Assembly: GCA_019635695.1 (NCBI GenBank)
Contig: JAHBYZ010000015.1
Span: forward strand, 1-64,000
Reading direction: 5' to 3'
DNA: 64,000 bases
Source of the DNA: Rhizobiaceae bacterium
GTDB lineage: Bacteria; Pseudomonadota; Alphaproteobacteria; Rhizobiales; Rhizobiaceae
Under the pieces are notes generated by a model. The model saw only the letters and a program-made list of their open reading frames with translations, ran no database searches and was not told where the DNA came from. Positions 63,355 through 64,000 of the stretch are shown piece after piece. A program made the translations under genes and the position numbers. Each line of letters begins with the position of its first letter. The first letter of the stretch is position 1.

Positions 63355-64000
63355 TCAGATGAGGTCCAGCGTGATCGCCACCGGGCAATGGTCGGAAGCC
63401 TTCGGGCGGTCCCAGCCGATGCGCGGATAGCGCACCGGCTCCTGCCCGGGCGGAAACGGCGTGCGGTAGGGCTGGCCGCCGCGCACGATTGTGGGGAGCG
63501 CCTTCGCGTTGGTATCCGCCAGCCGTTTCGACAGCAGCACATAGTCGAGCTGGCACAGGTGCCGCTCCTGCGGCCCGCGCGTGTGATAGAGCGTCCAGCG
63601 CTCCATCTCGGGCAGGCGCGACACGACGTTTTCGCAGAGGCCGCCCGCGGTGAGCTCGGTGATGGCGGTGCGGGTTTCGGTCACCGGCGTGAAGCGCTGC
63701 GGGGCGAACAGGTCCCCCTCGATGAGGATACGCTCTGAATAGTCGTTCAGGTCGCCGCAGACGATCCAGTTCTTCTTCGCCGCGTGGTCCGGGCCGAACC
63801 GGTCCTCGATGATGCGCCGCACCGCCCTCGCCTCGGCGGTGCGCAGCGGCATCGTCGCCTCGCGCCCGTCGAGCCCGTTGCGCGGCGAGCCCATCGACTT
63901 GAAGTGCACGCAATAGACGGTCACCGGCTTGCCGCCGATGCGGAAGTCGACCTCCAGGCAGTCACGGCGGAAGATCCGTTCATTGGCCTTGTTTCCGCTC
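63355..64000 (-). CDS. Endonuclease/exonuclease/phosphatase family protein (partial, 5' end outside window)
   Basis: The frame enters from the right edge with FRRDCLEVDFRIGGKPVTVY and ends at 63355, so 214 C-terminal residues are visible. Catalytic marks of the EEP fold are VHFKSMGSP, CGDLNDYSE (Asp-x-Asn), LDYVLLSKRL and the terminal SDHCPVAITL (Asp-His). The N-terminal Glu and the start lie outside the window. Substrate unknown (DNA, phosphoinositide or sphingomyelin-like). Confidence 0.88.
   Translation of the reverse strand, partial: SGNKANERIFRRDCLEVDFRIGGKPVTVYCVHFKSMGSPRNGLDGREATMPLRTAEARAVRRIIEDRFGPDHAAKKNWIVCGDLNDYSERILIEGDLFAPQRFTPVTETRTAITELTAGGLCENVVSRLPEMERWTLYHTRGPQERHLCQLDYVLLSKRLADTNAKALPTIVRGGQPYRTPFPPGQEPVRYPRIGWDRPKASDHCPVAITLDLI

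Overview
The window is about 66-68% GC and is most likely chromosomal DNA of an alphaproteobacterium of the order Rhizobiales, probably of the Mesorhizobium/Phyllobacteriaceae type. I infer this from recognised gene content and order: rpsB-tsf-pyrH-frr-uppS-cdsA, eipB, mipZ, divK-pleD, topA-rnr, a pyrB/pseudo-dihydroorotase operon, a GTTC-N7-GTTC SOS box and a CCTCCTCCC-loop sRNA. I see no transposase, integrase, prophage or CRISPR array. Intergenic gaps are short and many genes overlap by ATGA/GTGA, so most of the window is ordinary core genome.

Layout. 1-4.8 kb (minus): translation and envelope genes rpsB, tsf, pyrH, frr, uppS and a cdsA cut by the window edge, read from a clear promoter at 4795-4823. 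4.9-12.3 kb: small envelope and metabolic genes, namely a secreted protein with a possible beta-trefoil, a membrane protein, EipB, RidA, a glycerophosphodiester phosphodiesterase, a FemAB/GNAT-like protein, a HIT protein, an AzlCD exporter and a PagL-like outer-membrane protein. 12.4-16 kb: clpS-clpA with promoter and terminator, and a phasin with a PhaR-like operator region. 16-20.7 kb: a DacA-type carboxypeptidase with a SPOR domain, a membrane J-protein, a VWA protein, MipZ and DUF1489. 20.9-32.3 kb: PhyH dioxygenase, serine dehydratase, a 44-residue membrane protein with its own terminator, a YdcF-like protein, gatCA, UPF0173 hydrolase, RuvX, an AEC transporter and an AidB-like dehydrogenase.

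32.4-44.5 kb (plus): pyrB, a dihydroorotase homologue without its metal ligands, plsY, dprA, topA, rnr, a DUF983 protein, a NUDIX hydrolase, an MFS transporter and rpmG. 45-51.5 kb: divK-pleD, a DUF3572/HAD pair, a GNAT, SOS-controlled dinB, an FMN hydroxy-acid dehydrogenase and tRNA-Lys(CTT). 52.0-52.2 kb: a small RNA whose three stem-loops each present a CTCCTCCC loop. 52.2-56.6 kb: PhzF and a MacAB-type efflux system.

56.7-61.3 kb is the most interesting accessory block. It encodes a class III extradiol dioxygenase (LigA- and LigB-like), a fumarylacetoacetate-hydrolase-family enzyme, a SnoaL-like protein, an alpha/beta hydrolase and, on the opposite strand, a beta-keto acid cleavage enzyme (BKACE). 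The two outward ends carry near-identical TTAACGCGTTAA-type palindromes. The usual protocatechuate 4,5-cleavage enzymes are absent, so this looks like an unassigned aromatic ring-cleavage route. The window ends with a NUDIX protein, a CPA1 antiporter and a partial endonuclease/exonuclease/phosphatase protein.
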